Source of the DNA: Gaiellasilicea sp963829845
Lineage (GTDB): Bacteria > Actinomycetota > Thermoleophilia > Gaiellales > Gaiellaceae
Reading direction: 5' to 3'
NCBI GenBank assembly: GCA_963829845.1
Contig: CAWHKD010000017.1
Span: 1 to 64,000 of the forward strand
DNA: 64,000 nucleotides
Positions 25,204 to 34,363 of the stretch are shown piece after piece (the first letter of the stretch is position 1; every line of letters starts with the position of its first letter). The notes under the pieces were generated by a model, which was not told where the DNA came from, did not search any database, and saw only the letters and a program-made list of their open reading frames with translations. Made by a program: the position numbers and the translations under genes.

Positions 25204-25980
25204 CTAGCCGAGGGGTACGCGGGCGGCGCCGAGCCGCGCCTTGAGGCGGAGGATCGCTTTCGTGTGCAGCTGGGAAACTCGGGACTCGGTGACGCCGAGC
25301 ACCTCCCCGATCTCTCGCAGGGTCAGTTCCTCGTAGTAGTAGAGCGTGACGACGAGCTTCTCCCGTTCCGGCAGACGCGCGATCGCCTCGCCGAGGGCCT
25401 CCTTCATCTCGGTCTGGGCGAGCGCGGACTGCGGCTCGGGGCCCTGGGTGTCCTCGATCGTGTCGATCAGGGCGATCTGGTCGCCGCCGGCGGACACGGT
25501 CCAGAGCTCGTCAAGCGCGGCGATCGAGGACCGAGAGATCTCCGTGAGGCTCGAGCCGAGCTCCTCTTCGGTCATGCCCAGTTTCTCCGCGATCTCCTCG
25601 TCCGTGGGTGCCCGGTGAAGCTTCTTTTCGAGCTCCGCGATCGCCCGCTCGATGTCGCGTGCGCGCGCGCGGACCGAGCGCGGGACCCAGTCGAGCGCGC
25701 GCAGCTCGTCGATGATCGCGCCCTTGATCCTGGCGATCGCGTAGGTCTCGAACTTGATCTCACGGTCGGGGTCGTAGCGCTCGATCGCACCGATCAGACC
25801 GAGCAGCCCGTAGGAGACGAGATCGCCCTCGTCGACATGCGCCGGGAGGCCGCTCCCGAGCCGGCCGGCGACGAACTTGACGAGGGGCGCGTAGGTCAGG
25901 ATCAGCCGGTCGCGTACCGTCCGATCCTGTGAGCGCCGGTACGCCTGCCAGAGCGCGCTCGTATCCTCGACCTTCGCCAT
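25204..25980 (-). CDS. WhiG/FliA-type sigma factor
   Basis: A 258-residue sigma-70 family protein from ATG 25980. Region 2 reads DLVSYGLLGLIGAIERYD, then FETYAIARIKGAIIDELRAL. Region 3 is RRARDIERAIAELEKKLHRA-like, and region 4 is LTLREIGEVLGVTESRVSQL. The FETYA..RIKGAI pattern is typical of the FliA/WhiG group, which controls motility or development. No flagellar or sporulation genes are in view to decide between these. The longer open frame upstream lacks sigma-like sequence. Confidence 0.88.
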   Translation of the reverse strand: MAKVEDTSALWQAYRRSQDRTVRDRLILTYAPLVKFVAGRLGSGLPAHVDEGDLVSYGLLGLIGAIERYDPDREIKFETYAIARIKGAIIDELRALDWVPRSVRARARDIERAIAELEKKLHRAPTDEEIAEKLGMTEEELGSSLTEISRSSIAALDELWTVSAGGDQIALIDTIEDTQGPEPQSALAQTEMKEALGEAIARLPEREKLVVTLYYYEELTLREIGEVLGVTESRVSQLHTKAILRLKARLGAARVPLG

Positions 25981-26015
25981 GGCGAGAGAATACGCTGCGT
26001 GAGGCCGAATTCTTT

Positions 26016-26186
26016 CTAGCGCCGGCGCAAGAGACGCACTGACATGGTCAGCATCCAGGCGCCGAGCGCCCCCGCCGCTGCCGCGATCACCCAGAACCCG
26101 GCCCGGCCCGAGCTGTAGGCGATGAAGGCGAACACGAGCGCGAGCGCGAGGAAAAGCAGCCCGAGCGCGTGTCGCTGGGAGAGCAT
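26016..26186 (-). CDS. Small two-pass membrane protein
   Basis: A 56-residue protein MLSQRHALGLLFLALALVFA with two hydrophobic segments (about 8-25 and 29-48) and a basic C-terminus (SVRLLRRR). It lies between the sigma factor gene and tRNA-Trp, on the sigma factor's strand. No family recognised. Confidence 0.55.
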   Translation of the reverse strand: MLSQRHALGLLFLALALVFAFIAYSSGRAGFWVIAAAAGALGAWMLTMSVRLLRRR

Positions 26187-26198
26187 CCGGGGCAAGGC

Positions 26199-26204
26199 TA
26201 CAAT
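26199..26204 (+). promoter_or_regulatory. -10 element of tRNA-Trp
   Basis: TACAAT lies 13 bases before the tRNA 5' end, the right place for a stable-RNA promoter. No clear -35 box is seen. Confidence 0.5.
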
Positions 26205-26216
26205 CCGGCTCAGCGA

Positions 26217-26289
26217 AGGGGCGTAGCTCAGCTGGTAGAGCGTCGGTCTCCAAAACCGAATGTCGCAGGTTCGAGTCCTGTCGCCCCTG
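26217..26289 (+). tRNA. tRNA-Trp (CCA)
   Basis: Acceptor AGGGGCG pairs with CGCCCCT. D arm GCTCAGCTGGTAGAGC, anticodon stem TCGGT/ACCGA with loop CTCCAAA, anticodon CCA, T arm GCAGGTTCGAGTCCTGT, discriminator G. The common secE-nusG neighbours do not follow. Confidence 0.95.
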
Positions 26290-26646
26290 TTGCGGCTACC
26301 CTGACCCTGGGTGCGCCCCGCGACCAGCCGCCCGAGTCGTCTGCGTAAGGCGTCTCGTGGTCGACGGACGTGTTGAGGGAGAGGCCGCACTCCCCGGGCG
26401 CGCCCACTTTTTCCCGAGAGCGTCCCCGGCCGGGCTCGAAAGCAGCTGGGTCCGCGAACGCGCGCCACCCCCTTCGATCCCGTGACCGCCCAGGATCAAA
26501 GGATGGCGGCGCAATGCGGATGAGGTCGCCGCCCTGCGCGAACCCTCATTCCGGTGCGCCAAATATCGCAGGTGCATGTGCAGATTGCAACCAACCCCAC
26601 CCGGCGCGCCGCGCGGCGCCCGGAGGTCCCTATTCGGCTCGAACGG
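26290..26646. other. Non-coding stretch after tRNA-Trp
   Basis: About 357 bases with no gene I can support on either strand. No clear repeat or terminator with a T run was seen. Confidence 0.45.
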
Positions 26647-26992
26647 TCAGACTGCGACCAGGGTGCGCTCCGACGACTGCTGCCGGTCGAGCACGCGGCT
26701 GAGCGCCTCGACGCAGCGGCCGTCGAACTTCGTGCCGACCTCGTCCCGCAAGAGCGCCATCGCACGCTCGTGGCACCACGCCTCTCTGTAGACGCGATCC
26801 GAGCGAGGCGCCAGCCGCCGTAGGAGAGGGCGACGCCGGCGCGGTCGCCAGCAGCGCCGAGAGCACCACCGTGAAGAAGTGCGTCTCGCTCGAGATCACC
26901 TGGTCCCGGCTGACGAAGTGGATCAGCGCAGGCGGGACGATCGCGGCCGCGCCGCAGGCGAGGAGCAAAGGGATGAAGGCGTCCCGCCGCAC
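26647..26992 (-). pseudogene. Internally deleted membrane HD-GYP-like gene
   Basis: The 5' part from GTG 26992 encodes two membrane helices (FIPLLLACGAAAIVPPALIH and HFFTVVLSALLATA). The 3' part, in another frame, reads CHERAMALLRDEVGTKFD, then GRCVEALSRVLDRQQ. The second part is the C-terminal end of HD-GYP phosphodiesterases (the LRDEVGTKFDGRCVEAL helix). Several hundred residues between them, including the HD-GYP catalytic motifs, are missing. It is divergent from the carboxylase gene. It is either a deletion in the organism or a collapsed assembly. Confidence 0.55.
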
Positions 26993-27038
26993 GAGGCCCT
27001 TATCGGCACCGGCTGAACCGTTCGTTAGGCTGAGTTGC

Positions 27039-28595
27039 GTGGCCCTGCTCACCTCCCAGCTGGAGCGCGACGAGACCTTCGCGCGCCGCGCCGAGCGGAT
27101 GGAGACGCTGGTCGCGGAGCTGCGCGAGCGCACTGCTCTGGTCGCGCGTGGCGGCGGCGCGAAGGCGGTCGACCGGCATCGGTCGCGCGGGAAGCTGACG
27201 GCCCGCGAGCGCATCGACCGGCTGATCGACCCCGGCACGGCGCTGCTCGAGCTGAATGCTCTCGCCGCGTGGGAGCTCTACGACGGCGCCGCCCCCTCGG
27301 CCGGGATCGTCACGGGTATCGGCGTCGTCGAGGGTCAGGAGTGCGTCGTTGTCGCCAACGACGCAACCGTCAAGGGCGGCTCGTACTTCCCGCTGACAGT
27401 GAAGAAGCATCTGCGGGCGCAGGAGGTCGCCGAGCAGAACCGGCTCCCGTGCATCTACCTCGTCGACTCGGGCGGGGCATTCCTACCGCTCCAGGCGGAG
27501 GTCTTCCCCGATCGAGAGCACTTCGGCCGCATCTTCTACAACCAGGCGCGCATGTCCGCCAAGGGGATCCCGCAGATCGCGGCGGTGATGGGCTCGTGCA
27601 CGGCCGGGGGCGCATACGTGCCGGCGATGAGCGACGAGACGATCATCGTTCAGGGCACCGGGACGATCTTCATCGGCGGGCCGCCGCTCGTGAAGGCTGC
27701 CACCGGACAGGACGTGACCGCCGAGGAGCTCGGCGGTGCCGACGTGCACACGCGCCGCTCGGGCGTCGCCGACCACTACGCGGCCTCCGACGAACACGCA
27801 CTCGCGCTGGCGCGGCAGATCGTTCGCAACCTGCACCGCCGCAAGGAGCTGCCGTGGGACGTCGCCCCGCCAGAGCAGCCCGCGCTTGACCCGGCCGACC
27901 TCTACGGACTCGTCCCCGAGGACTTCAAGCACGAGATGGATGCGCACGAGCTGATCGCGCGGATCGTCGACGGCTCGCGCTTCGCCGAGTTCAAGGCGCT
28001 CTACGGCGAGACGCTCGTCTGTGGGTTCGCACGAATCGAGGGGTACCCGGTCGCGATTCTCGCCAACAAGGGCGTTCTCTTCGCCGAGTCGGCCCAGAAG
28101 GGCGCCCACTTCATCGAGCTGGCGGCAAAGCGCCGGATCCCGCTCGTCTTCCTCCAGAACATCACCGGCTTCATGGTCGGCAAGGAGTACGAGGAAGGCG
28201 GGATCGCGCGTGACGGCGCCAAGCTGGTCACCGCCGTCGCCTGCGCGGACGTGCCAAAGTTCACCGTCGTCACAGGCGGTTCGTTCGGGGCCGGCAACTA
28301 CGCGATGTGCGGGCGTGCGTACGGGCCGCGTCAGCTCTGGATGTGGCCGAACGCACGCATCTCGGTGATGGGCGGCGACCAGGCCGCGACCGTGCTGACG
28401 ATGGTCGGCGACGCCGACCCGGACGAGATCCGCGCCACCTACGAGGCCGAGGGGAATCCGTACTACTCGACCGCTCGGCTCTGGGACGACGGGATCATCG
28501 ACCCGCTCGACACGCGGCGCGTGCTCGCGCTCGGGATCTCGGCCGCACTGAACGCGCCCGTGCCCGAGTCCACCTTCGGCATCTTCCGGATGTGA
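27039..28595 (+). CDS. mccB: Methylcrotonyl-CoA carboxylase-type beta subunit
   Basis: A 518-residue biotin-dependent carboxyltransferase from GTG 27039. Both crotonase-like halves are present. The N-terminal half has SGGAFLPLQAEVFPDREHFG and MGSCTAGGAYVPAM. The C-terminal half has NITGFMVGKEYEEGG and ARDGAKLVTAVA, which are typical of the methylcrotonyl-CoA enzyme rather than propionyl-CoA carboxylase. It transfers carboxyl from carboxybiotin to 3-methylcrotonyl-CoA in leucine breakdown. The biotin-carrying alpha subunit is probably the gene at 41608. The stop overlaps the ATG of a cupin gene by one base. Confidence 0.88.
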   Translation: MALLTSQLERDETFARRAERMETLVAELRERTALVARGGGAKAVDRHRSRGKLTARERIDRLIDPGTALLELNALAAWELYDGAAPSAGIVTGIGVVEGQECVVVANDATVKGGSYFPLTVKKHLRAQEVAEQNRLPCIYLVDSGGAFLPLQAEVFPDREHFGRIFYNQARMSAKGIPQIAAVMGSCTAGGAYVPAMSDETIIVQGTGTIFIGGPPLVKAATGQDVTAEELGGADVHTRRSGVADHYAASDEHALALARQIVRNLHRRKELPWDVAPPEQPALDPADLYGLVPEDFKHEMDAHELIARIVDGSRFAEFKALYGETLVCGFARIEGYPVAILANKGVLFAESAQKGAHFIELAAKRRIPLVFLQNITGFMVGKEYEEGGIARDGAKLVTAVACADVPKFTVVTGGSFGAGNYAMCGRAYGPRQLWMWPNARISVMGGDQAATVLTMVGDADPDEIRATYEAEGNPYYSTARLWDDGIIDPLDTRRVLALGISAALNAPVPESTFGIFRM

Positions 28596-28951
28596 TGGGC
28601 TACAGCAAGGTCAATGTGCATGAGCTCGAGGGCGCAGGGCCGGGCGGTGCCGTCCGGTTCGTCCGCCGCCAGCTCGGCGTCGAGGCCTTCGGGATCAACT
28701 GGTTCGAGCTCGGCCCGGACGTCGTCGGGCGGGAGCACGACGAGACCGGCTCGGGCCAGGAGGAGGTCAACATCGTCGTCCGCGGCTCGGGCGTGTACCG
28801 CGTCGACGGCGAGGACGTTCAGGTGCGTGAGGGCGACTTCCTCCGCTTCGACCCCGAGACGACGCGCTGCCCCGTGGCAGGCCCGAACGGGATGACGATG
28901 ATTGCCGTGGGTGCCCCGCGCGGCGCCTACGAGCCGCGAGGGCCGTTCTAG
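28595..28951 (+). CDS. Cupin-domain protein
   Basis: A 118-residue single-domain cupin: EHDETGSGQEEVNIVVRGSG, then VRVREGDFLRFDPET-like beta strands. The usual metal ligands are partly present (His in REHDE, Glu in QEEV), but the second motif has no histidine, so metal binding is uncertain. It is translationally coupled to the carboxylase beta subunit (TGATG overlap). The role may be binding of a small acid or a pathway regulator; unknown. Confidence 0.75.
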   Translation: MGYSKVNVHELEGAGPGGAVRFVRRQLGVEAFGINWFELGPDVVGREHDETGSGQEEVNIVVRGSGVYRVDGEDVQVREGDFLRFDPETTRCPVAGPNGMTMIAVGAPRGAYEPRGPF

Positions 28952-28973
28952 CCGTGACAAGGAGGAGAGGACG

Positions 28974-29267
28974 ATGCTGACCGAAGACCGCCTGCGCACC
29001 CTCTTGCGGGTCGCCGAGAGCGCGCACGCCGCCTACGAGACCGAGCTGGGCCAGGAAGACCCCGACTGGCCGACGTGGTACGCGGAGTTCATCGTCGCGC
29101 GCTGGCGGGAGGAGCCGGGCGGCGGCACGCATGAGCTGCTGCTCGACGACGAGGAGCATCAGCTGCTTCTGGCCGCCGTGCACGCCTACCTGAACGACTT
29201 CGGCCACGAGGAGGCCGACGTGCTGAGGCGGGTGAAGGAGCTGCACGCGAAGCTCGAAGCGGCGTAG
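28974..29267 (+). CDS. Small conserved acidic protein
   Basis: A 97-residue soluble protein from ATG 28974 with a strong AAGGAGGAGAGG ribosome site. The sequence reads LLRVAESAHAAYETELGQED, then WPTWYAEFIVARWREE and AHAKLEAA-like helices. The aromatic WPTWYAEFI motif recurs in actinobacterial hypothetical proteins as I recall. Function unknown. The stop is followed directly by the ATG of the next gene, so the two form a coupled pair within the cupin operon. Confidence 0.65.
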   Translation: MLTEDRLRTLLRVAESAHAAYETELGQEDPDWPTWYAEFIVARWREEPGGGTHELLLDDEEHQLLLAAVHAYLNDFGHEEADVLRRVKELHAKLEAA

Positions 29268-29597
29268 ATGGTCGTCCGGATCGTGCTCTGGAGCCTCAAC
29301 GACTCGAAGACCACGATCGAGGAGCTCCGGCGCTACCTCCGTGCCGAGTCGGTCGACGAGTTCGCGGAGGTCGAGGGGCTGCGCTTCAAGGCGTGGATCT
29401 CCGATCCGGCCGGCGAGCGCTGGGGCGCCTTCTACCTCTTCGAGTCGCTCGAAGCATCCGAGCAGGCGCTGCCAGGCCGCGCCCGCGAGCTGATCGGCAA
29501 GGACCCGGACGTCGTCGAGATCTTCGACCTCGAGGCAACGGTCGAGGGCCGGTACGGCGACGAGGAGCTCTCCCGCCTCGGTCTGGCGTTCGAGTGA
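29268..29597 (+). CDS. YdhR/ABM-like dimeric ferredoxin-fold protein
   Basis: A 109-residue protein VRIVLWSLNDSKTTIEELRR, then FKAWISDPAGERWGAFYLFE and VEIFDLEATVEG. The beta-alpha-beta-beta-alpha-beta pattern with the WGAFYLFES strand matches YdhR-like or antibiotic-monooxygenase-like small dimers. Catalysis is not implied. The ATG directly follows the previous TAG. It ends convergent with the secreted repeat gene at 29602. Confidence 0.6.
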   Translation: MVVRIVLWSLNDSKTTIEELRRYLRAESVDEFAEVEGLRFKAWISDPAGERWGAFYLFESLEASEQALPGRARELIGKDPDVVEIFDLEATVEGRYGDEELSRLGLAFE

Positions 29598-29601
29598 CCG
29601 C

Positions 29602-30954
29602 TCAGCGCTTGACCGTGAACGTGCTCGAGCCGAGCACCTTGCCGTACACGGGCTTCGCGCGGGTGCCCCGCGCGCCCCAGACGTACCACTTGTAGACGCC
29701 GGGCTGGAGGCGATACCGCTTGCCCGCGTAGGTCCAGGTTCGCTTCAGCTTGAGCTTGGCCGCCCCGGGCCACGTGCTCAGCAGCTTGAGGCCGTTCCGG
29801 TACAGCTGGACGTTGTAGAAGGTGGCGCCCTTCACCACCTTCCAGCGGAGCAGCGGCGGGGCCTTCACGGAGGAGCCCGCGGCGGGCGCAAGGAGGGACG
29901 TGCTCTTCTTGGCCGCCGTCGCCGCCGTCGCCGCCGTCACCGCCTTCGTCGTCACGTTGCCTGCAATGTCGGCGACGCTGATCTCGTACCGGTACCGGAT
30001 GCCGGCCTTCACGGTCTTGTCGACGAACGCAGCGCCGTTGCCTCTGTAGACGATCGTCGACTTCGCGCCGTTGATGCCTGGACTGCGGACGAGCTCGACC
30101 TCCACGACGTCGCCGGCGCGCTCCCAGCCGATGCGCGCGACACCCTTGTCGACCTTGGCCTCCGTCTTCCCGAGCACCGGGGCGGTCGCGTCGTACTGGA
30201 ACGTCCGGCCGGCATCAGCCGAGTTTCCGGCCGCGTCGCGGCAGGATCCGACGACTGCGGCTTGCGGCAGATCCGGCCCGGCGTACCGCGTCGGGGCGGT
30301 GCAGGCCGCGATCCCGGACGTCAGCGTCGGTGCCGGCAAAGCTCACTGTGACGGGCTTCCGATACCAGCCCTTTCCGTCCGGAGGCCGATCGACGGAGGG
30401 TGAGACAGTCGGCGGTGTCGCGTCATATTTGAAAGCGAAGCTCGCGGTGCGCTCGTGTTGCCAGCAGCGTCCGTGCACGTTCCGGAGACGGCAACGGCGG
30501 CGCCGTCCCCGCCCGAGTACGAGGGACTCGAGCACGACGCGATCCCGGACGTCGCATCCGTGCCCGCGAACGCAACGGTGAGCGGGCGGTTGATACCAGC
30601 CGCCAGAGTCCGCGCGCGACGAGACGGTGTCATGGCCGTCACCTGTGGGGGTGTGGCGTCGCGCCGGACGGTGATCGTCCTCGGATACACATCGTCAGGG
30701 CCGTACGACACGCTGCAGCGAACGCTGCTCGGCCGCTGTGTCCTCGGTCACGGGATCGAGAGTCGCAATTGACTTGCGTCCATCCCGGCTCGAACTGCCA
30801 CGAGATCGTCGACATTGGACGTGTGACCAACCGGGCACGCCGCGGGCCCCGGCGAGCAGTTGGGATCGGAGCGCAGGTGCGGCCGCCCCGTGCCGAAGGA
30901 ATGAGAGCCAGAGCGAGCAAAGCGAGCAAGAGCAGGATCGGGGGCTCAGACCAT
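29602..30954 (-). pseudogene. Secreted Ig/HYR-like repeat protein, multiply frameshifted
   Basis: Pieces in three frames join into one secreted protein. A signal-like segment ILLLLALLALALIPSARGG is followed by CSVSYG-PDDVYPRTITVRR, then two beta-sandwich repeats. Each repeat has the core DATPP..., GWY(R/N)...(V/L)TV(S/A)FAGTDA, SGIA(S/A)C and DAAGN. A fibronectin-like C-terminal domain ends KVLGSSTFTVKR. One base must be removed near 30322, and others changed near 30445, 30597, 30730 and 30770. Secreted proteins with such repeats often mediate adhesion. It is last of the four minus-strand surface-protein genes. Confidence 0.6.
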
Positions 30955-31473
30955 GCCCTCCTTAAGGACGCGGCGGCCAGCCCAGAGCACCATCGCCGCC
31001 GCTCAGCGCGCACGAGGAGAAGCGCAGCCCGGCGAAGGCGAAAAGCCCCGGTTGAGCTCGTCGGCCGCGACGACGGCGAGCGTTGCAAGCGGCACCCGAG
31101 CCGCGGTCGTGCGGACTGCTGCGCGCTTCAGGGCGGCAACGCGTCGCTTCTGACCGGCTTCGGTTTACGAGCGCCGGCTTCGGCTTCGGCTTCGACTTCG
31201 CCGACGCCGCGCGCACCGGCCGGGCGACGACGTGACCGGCGCGCTCCGGCGACAGACCGGCGCCGAGCTCGGCGTCGATACCGGCGCGCTGCGCACCGGC
31301 GCAGGCTGCGTCCGGGTCGCCGGCGGCGGCTCGGGAGCGACGGCTTCCGGGGGTAGATCTGGGGCCGGTGTCGCCGCCTGCGCGGGCATCGCGAGCACGA
31401 CGCACAGCAGCGCGAGACCTCCTGCCGGAGTGCCCCGACGTCGCAGCACCGACCATCTCCCCCGTCGTGCCAT
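30946..31473 (-). CDS. Secreted Pro-rich membrane-end protein, frameshifted
   Basis: From ATG 31473 it begins with a signal peptide (GGLALLCVVLAMPAQAAT). A Pro/Ala linker (DLPPEAVAPEPPPATRTQPA) and a Lys/Pro run (SAKSKPKPKPAL) in a second frame follow. A third frame ends VRTTAARVPLATLAVVAADE and a hydrophobic segment with the tail MVLWAGRRVLKEGMV before TGA 30946-30948. At least two indels between 31140 and 31240 and one near 31000 separate the frames. The layout (signal, extended linker, C-terminal membrane segment) resembles an anchor or sheath protein. It lies between the fibre-like gene and the Ig-like gene. Confidence 0.5.
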
Positions 31474-31502
31474 TTCCCCCCGATCTCCGGGCCTTTTTCA
31501 CG

Positions 31503-31531
31503 AAGCTACTGCGGTTTTCGAGACATGTCAA
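31503..31531 (-). promoter_or_regulatory. Possible promoter of the 31473 gene
   Basis: On the minus strand TTGACA (31531-31526), a 17-base spacer and TAGCTT (31508-31503) lie about 30 bases before the ATG. Confidence 0.45.
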
Positions 31532-31540
31532 CGAGGCGCC

Positions 31541-31579
31541 TCGCCCCGCAGGCCGGTCCGGTGCCGACCTGCGGGGCGA
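31541..31579. terminator. Perfect 12 bp hairpin between surface-protein genes
   Basis: TCGCCCCGCAGG (31541-31552) pairs with CCTGCGGGGCGA (31568-31579). It is 10 bases after the repeat-gene stop. TTTT follows on the plus side only, so it may mainly lower read-through or protect the repeat-gene mRNA. Confidence 0.55.
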
Positions 31580-31589
31580 CGCCTTTTGT

Positions 31590-34284
31590 CTACTCGGCGC
31601 GCGACCTCCCCGTTGCGTTCTTCGCGGCCAGCTGGAGCGCCGCCGACAGGCCGAGCGCGAACTGGCCGTTCTTCGCCGACTGACCGACCGCCTGCTTGCC
31701 GCCGCCGGCCTGAGCCTGGTCCGCGTCCTGCAGGAGCGCGTTCAGGTTCAGCGCCGTCGCGGACGAGCGCGCCGCGTTCGACTGGTCGACCGAGCCGCCG
31801 GAGCCGTAGCTGCCGACGCCGACGGGCGTGTTCGAGTTGCCGCCCGACGGGCAGCCGCACTTGCCGTGTCCGAAGGCCTGGATGGCCAGCGAACCGGCGA
31901 ATGCGCCCTGCTCGTTCTTCGCTTCCTGGCCGATCGCCTGGATGCCGGTTCCGCCATGGCAACCGCACTCCTTGCTGCTGCGGCCGCCCTGATCCTGGTC
32001 GGCATCCTGCTTGGTCAGGTTGATGTTCAGCCCGGTCGCCTTCGACTCGGCGCTGTTCGACTGCGTGACGTCGCCACCGTCGGCCTTGCGGTCACTCTTG
32101 TAACCGTCGGCCTTGCGGTCACGTCCTTGTCGACCCTTGTCGGCCCTTGTGGTCATCCTCGCGACCCTTGTCGCCCTTGCGGTGGTCCTCGCGACCCTTG
32201 TCGCCCTTGCTGTCGACCGCGACCGGCGTGTTGCTGTTCGAGGCGCCGAACTGCAGCGCCGCGGACAGGCCGATCGCCGCCTGCTCGTTCTTCGCCGACT
32301 GGCCGATCGCCTGGATCGCGATCCCGCCGCCGCCACCCTGCGTCTGATCCGCGTCCTGCTTGAGCGCGTTCAGGTTCGCAGCCGTGGCGGTCGAGTCGAC
32401 GCTGTTCGACTGGTCGACCGAGCCGCCGCCACCCTTGCTGTCCACGCGAACCGGTGCGTTGTCGTTGCTCGCACCCTGCTGGAGGCCGAGTGAGAAGGCA
32501 GCTGCGCCCTGCTCGCTCTTCGCCTCCTGGCCGATCGCCTGGATGCCTTCCGAGCCACAGCCGCACGAGGATCCGCGCTGTGCCTGGTCGGCGTCCTGCT
32601 TCGTCAGGTTGCCGTTCAGCGCCTTCGCGTTGGAGTTGACGCTGTTCGACTGGGCGACGTCGCCGTCATCGCCCTTGCTGTCCACGCGCACCGGGGTGTT
32701 CTCGTTCGATGCGCCGGACTGCAGCGCTGCCGAGGCGGCCAGCGCGTCCTGCTCGTTCTTGGCCTCCTGGCCGATGGCCTGGATGCCGGAGCCGGACTGA
32801 CCCTGACCGGCGAACTGCCCGGTCAGATTCAGGTTGCCGGCCGTGGCCGACGAGTCGACCGCGTTCGACTGCTCCACCGAGCCGCCGTCGCCGTAGCTGT
32901 CGACGCGAACGGGGGTGTTCGTGTTCCCGCTCGAGCCACAGCCGCAGCGGTCGCGACCGCCGGACTGAGCCGCAAGCGACGCAGCCGCTGCCGACTGGTC
33001 GTTCTTGGCCTTCTGCCCGATTGCCTGCTTGCCACCGGACGTGCAGTGGCAATCGCCGCCGGCCTGCTCCTGGTCGGCCTTCTGGCCGGTCAGGTTGATG
33101 TTCAGCGCGGTCGCCTTCGACCCGACGCTGTTCGACTGGGAGACATCGCCGTCGTCGCCCTTGCTGCCGACGCGGACCGGGGTGTTCGTGTTGCTCGCCC
33201 CGGACTGGAGCGCCGCCGAAAGCGCGCCTGCGGACTGCTCGCTCTTGGCTTCCTGGCCGATGGCCTGGACGCCGTCGGACGCGCAGCCGCACTCGCCCTT
33301 GCTCTTGCCGCCCTGATCCTGATCCGCGTACTGCTTCGTCGCGTTCAGGTTGCCGGCGGCAGCCGACGAGTCGACGCTGTTCGACTGGGACACGTCACCA
33401 CCGTCGCCCTTGCTCAGGACGCGGACGGGGATGTTCTTGTTCGTCGCACCATCCTGCTTCGCTGCTGAGAGCGCGGCCGCCGACTGGTCGTTGTCAGCGT
33501 CCTGCCCGATTGCCTGGGTGCCACCCGAGCCGCCCTGTCCCTGCACGGCGTTCTGGCCGGCGAGGTTCAGGTTTCCGGCCTTGGCCGACGAGTCGACGCT
33601 GTTCGACTGCGTCACGTCGCCGTCCTTGCCGGGGCTGAGGACGCGCACGGAGATGTTGGTGTTCTCCGCGCCCTTCTGCTCGGCGGCCGAGGCTGCGGCA
33701 GCTTTCTGCTTGCTGTCCGCGTCCTGGCCGACCGCCTGCGTTCCGGAACCGCCCGCCGCAGCTTGCTCGGCGGACTGGCCCGTGGCGTTCACGTTCGCAG
33801 CCTTCGCGTCGGACTCGACGCTGTTCGACTGCGTGACGTTGCCGTTGTCGCCAGGGCTCAGGACCCTGACGGGGATGTTCGTGTTGCTCGCACCGGACTG
33901 CTTCGCGTACGACAGCGCGATCGCGGCCTGGCTGGATTCAGCCTCCTGGCCGACCGCCTGCGTGCCGCCCGTGCAGCCGCACGAGCCGCTCTGCGTCTGG
34001 TTCGCCGACTGGCCGGTGACGTTCGCGTTCGCCGCCGTCGCGTTGGAGCTGACGGTGTTGGACTGCGAGACGTTGCCGTTGTCGCCAGGGCTGAGGACGC
34101 GAACGGAGACGTTCTTGTTCGACGGTTGACTCTGCGAGGCGCCGGACTGCGCGCCCGCCCCTTGGGCACTGGCGGCCGCTTGCCCCGCCAGCTCCAAGGC
34201 TGAGTCACCCGGTGCAGCCGCCGCCTGGCCCGCGCTTACGAGAAGCCCGAGCGCTGCGGCAACGACCGCGAGGATGCGTCTCAT
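31590..34284 (-). CDS. Secreted curlin-like ten-repeat protein
   Basis: About 900 residues from ATG 34284 (GGAAGGAG upstream), with a signal peptide (about 1-23, ending GQAAAAP). Ten repeats of about 70-90 residues follow. A typical unit reads SNTNIPVRVLSPGDNGNV, then TQSNSVESDAKAANVNATGQ, a Gly/CGC turn, QAIGQEAKSEQ and a Ser/Ala/Leu strand. The Q-x-N and N-x-N-x-T-x-Q spacing resembles curlin repeats, implying a beta-solenoid that could polymerise. Several units have CxC pairs. Repeat 9 carries a Lys/Asp-rich insert (GDKGREDHRKGDKGRED). One extra base near 32143 splits the frame. I know no named family; the role as surface fibre is inference. Confidence 0.75.
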
Positions 34285-34363
34285 CGATCCGTTCTCCTTC
34301 CCAACTTTGCGTGAAATGGGGCGGACTCGACCGTGTCCGCCGGAATCGCGAAAGCGGGAAGCG

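Noticed and set aside
31541..31579. Hairpin as a CRISPR-like repeat
   Set aside because: Only one copy, no spacers and no cas genes anywhere in the window.
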